Shown piece by piece: positions 62,801-64,000 of a stretch of DNA of 64,000 nt. The position numbers were made by a program, and so were the translations under genes. Position 1 is the first letter of the stretch. The number at the start of each line of letters is the position of its first letter. The notes below the pieces were generated by a model that saw only the letters and a list, made by a program, of their open reading frames with translations, ran no database searches and was not told the origin of the DNA. The stretch lies in contig JARUPZ010000016.1 in NCBI GenBank assembly GCA_031213475.1, positions 4,965,491 through 5,029,490 of the forward strand, given 5' to 3'. The DNA is from Nereocystis luetkeana. Taxonomy: Eukaryota; Sar; Phaeophyceae; Laminariales; Laminariaceae.

Positions 62801-64000
62801 GCTGCACCCTCGCCCGCGATGGCTTATCCTGACGTCCACGCCCCAGCCCCGGCGGCGGCAGCAGTGGCGGCACCCTCGCCCGCGGTGGCTCATCCTGATG
62901 GCCACGCCCCAGCCCCGGCGACGGCGGCGGCGGCGGCGGTGGTGGCCGCTTATCCTGGCGATGGATCGGAAGGACAAGGTTGTGTAAATTTCGAAGGGGC
63001 GGCATCGAGGGAGTCCGCGAACGGTGGGCTGGATGTGGGGAGCGAGCACGAGCTTTCAACTTCTGCTGCAGCCGCTGCCGCTGCTGCCGCCGCTGCCGCC
63101 GCCGCTGCCGCCGCCGCCCCTGTCGCGGCGGTTGGGAGAGGCCGGCCGCGGAAGGCGCCGGGCGGGGTCGGAAGCACACCGGCTGGGGTAAATGTACCGG
63201 ACGCGGGGAAGCCGCCAGCAGCGAGCGCGGGAAGTAAGGGAACGGGGAAAACGCGAAAGCACCGCGGGCGGTCGTCTCGCTCCAGTGTTCCCATTGTGAC
63301 TACCGCCGACGCCGTGCTCGCCGGTGCGTTCGGCAGCGCCTCTCATATGATGGCGGCTCAGGCGATCAGGTTCCCACCTTTCGGCCACTTCATGCCTCCC
63401 CCGTTCTTCCCCGGGATGCACCCCGCTCTTCAGGTTCCGTGGGGCCCTGGGATCCCTCCGGGAATGTTTGGGGGCGGACTTCCGTTTGCGCCGCCGGGAA
63501 TGATGAACGGGGGGTTGGCAGCAGCAGCAGCGGCGGCAGCGGCAGCGGTAACGGTGGCAACGGCTGAGGCGTCGGCGAGGGCAGCAGCGGCGACGGCAGC
63601 AGCAGCAGCGGCAACGGTGACGGCTGATGACACCGAAGCTCTCCCTGCCATTGATCTTGCAACGGGCGCTATCGGAGACGAAACGCCTGCCGAGGAGACT
63701 CCACTTCCCGCTAGTGACCCGTCGCCCAGTGATCTTGCGCTTGACGCTGCCGGAGACGAGACACCTGCCGCGGAGACCCCTGTTCCCGCGGTAGACCCGC
63801 TGGCAAGCTTGGACGGAATTCTAGGAGGGGATGGGGAGGACGGAGACGCTGGGAGCGGGGCGGGTGGAGACGAAGCAGGCGGTAGAGGAGCAGGCGCCGC
63901 GATGATGGGGGAGGAGACTTGCATGGCTGTTTTCGGCGGTGGCGAGGTGGAGCTCCTCATGAGCCTGTCGCAGCCACCGTCAGCGTCACAGCTAAGTGAG
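56805..64000 (+). CDS. very large low-complexity protein with AT-hook motifs (unrecognised; continues past the window)
   Basis: Proposed exons: 56805-56871 (MADIGGDGASLMMGG and FDPSAFTG), 59286-61936, and 62285 to the window end, which is open throughout. Phases agree (1, then 0), giving about 1,478 residues so far. The exon 1 to exon 2 join rests on phase and on the acceptor TTCAAAAAAAG, which is weak; the 61937-62284 intron is solid (CCG/GTGAGT...GCCACAG). The protein is rich in Ala, Gly, Pro and Ser. It has poly-Ala runs, a basic block SKRRRGGGVGG...LKKGRPRS (about 290-320) and VGRGRPRK (about 1189), which match AT-hook cores and suggest a nuclear DNA-binding protein. A less biased stretch runs from VSLRFVPRDQVTKDRVAERD across the intron to LCEEEALDLTYTFLAG and may be the only folded domain. 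It contains a four-unit 22-residue repeat. I do not recognise the family. Confidence 0.65.
57460..57494. repeat. (GTT)n microsatellite
   Basis: About eleven GTT units inside the first intron of the large AT-hook gene. Confidence 0.9.
57522..57610. repeat. dispersed duplicate, copy 2
   Basis: GTCCGTGGTCGCAGGACAGG and CTCCAATAACTCTGGAGTGG, then AAGCAAAAAACAAGCA; parallel to 55682-55770. Confidence 0.55.
58228..58352. repeat. two-unit tandem repeat, about 62 bp
   Basis: Both units read GTTGCTC-TGCTGCCGCTGTTG and CAGCCACCAGCG. In the intron of the large AT-hook gene. Confidence 0.75.
62227..62284 (+). promoter_or_regulatory. poly-C 3' splice-site tract of the large AT-hook gene
   Basis: About 16 consecutive C and further C-rich sequence, then GTGCCGCCACAG, precede the third exon. 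Confidence 0.55.
62678..62941 (+). repeat. 66-bp coding tandem repeat (four units)
   Basis: Units start at 62678, 62744, 62810 and 62876. Each encodes SPAMAYPDVHAPAP plus AAAAVAAP. The period is a multiple of three, so the frame is kept. The last unit is the most diverged. Confidence 0.85.

Overview
The window looks like nuclear DNA from a brown alga or a close stramenopile relative. The evidence is a GC-rich genome, small exons in long repeat-filled introns, alanine- and glycine-rich proteins, a fused PurK-PurE purine gene, and very many poly-C tracts. The organism assignment is an inference from gene style. One 100-base run of N (35109-35208) marks an assembly gap.

Four spliced host genes can be read. 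(1) 7507-31895, plus strand: mitochondrial FAD-dependent glycerol-3-phosphate dehydrogenase, 15 exons recognised, 5' end unresolved. (2) 35620-49193, minus strand: ADE2-type fusion of N5-CAIR synthetase (PurK) and PurE, nine exons that join in frame into 581 residues. (3) 49395-55035, plus strand: a CMSS1/Cms1-family ribosome-biogenesis protein, six exons, 388 residues. Genes 2 and 3 are divergent, with only 201 bp between their start codons. (4) 56805 to the window end, plus strand: a very large, low-complexity, AT-hook-bearing protein of unknown function. Genes 1 and 2 converge on a 3.7-kb gene-free stretch. The window therefore carries housekeeping functions (glycerol/respiratory shuttle, purine synthesis, 90S pre-ribosome) and no obvious operon-like pathway.

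Almost all remaining sequence is short non-autonomous repeats. MITE-A is about 107 bp, with long inverted arms and TA at both ends. MITE-B is about 97 bp, with CCC...GGG ends inside TTAA duplications, which is piggyBac-like. MITE-C is about 163 bp. Two families (here called R1 and R2) always end in GAGTAC followed by a long poly-C run. There are also AGATCATAC-rich repeats, a tRNA-like short element with a poly-A tail, several minisatellites and many microsatellites. No retrovirus-like, LTR or other capsid-bearing element was recognised.

The most interesting signals are the poly-C-tailed families and their placement beside 3' splice sites, two consecutive GC-AG introns in gene 1, a minisatellite covering the gene-1 stop codon, an eight-unit amplification of an R1 terminus inside gene 2, and the unassigned gene 4.
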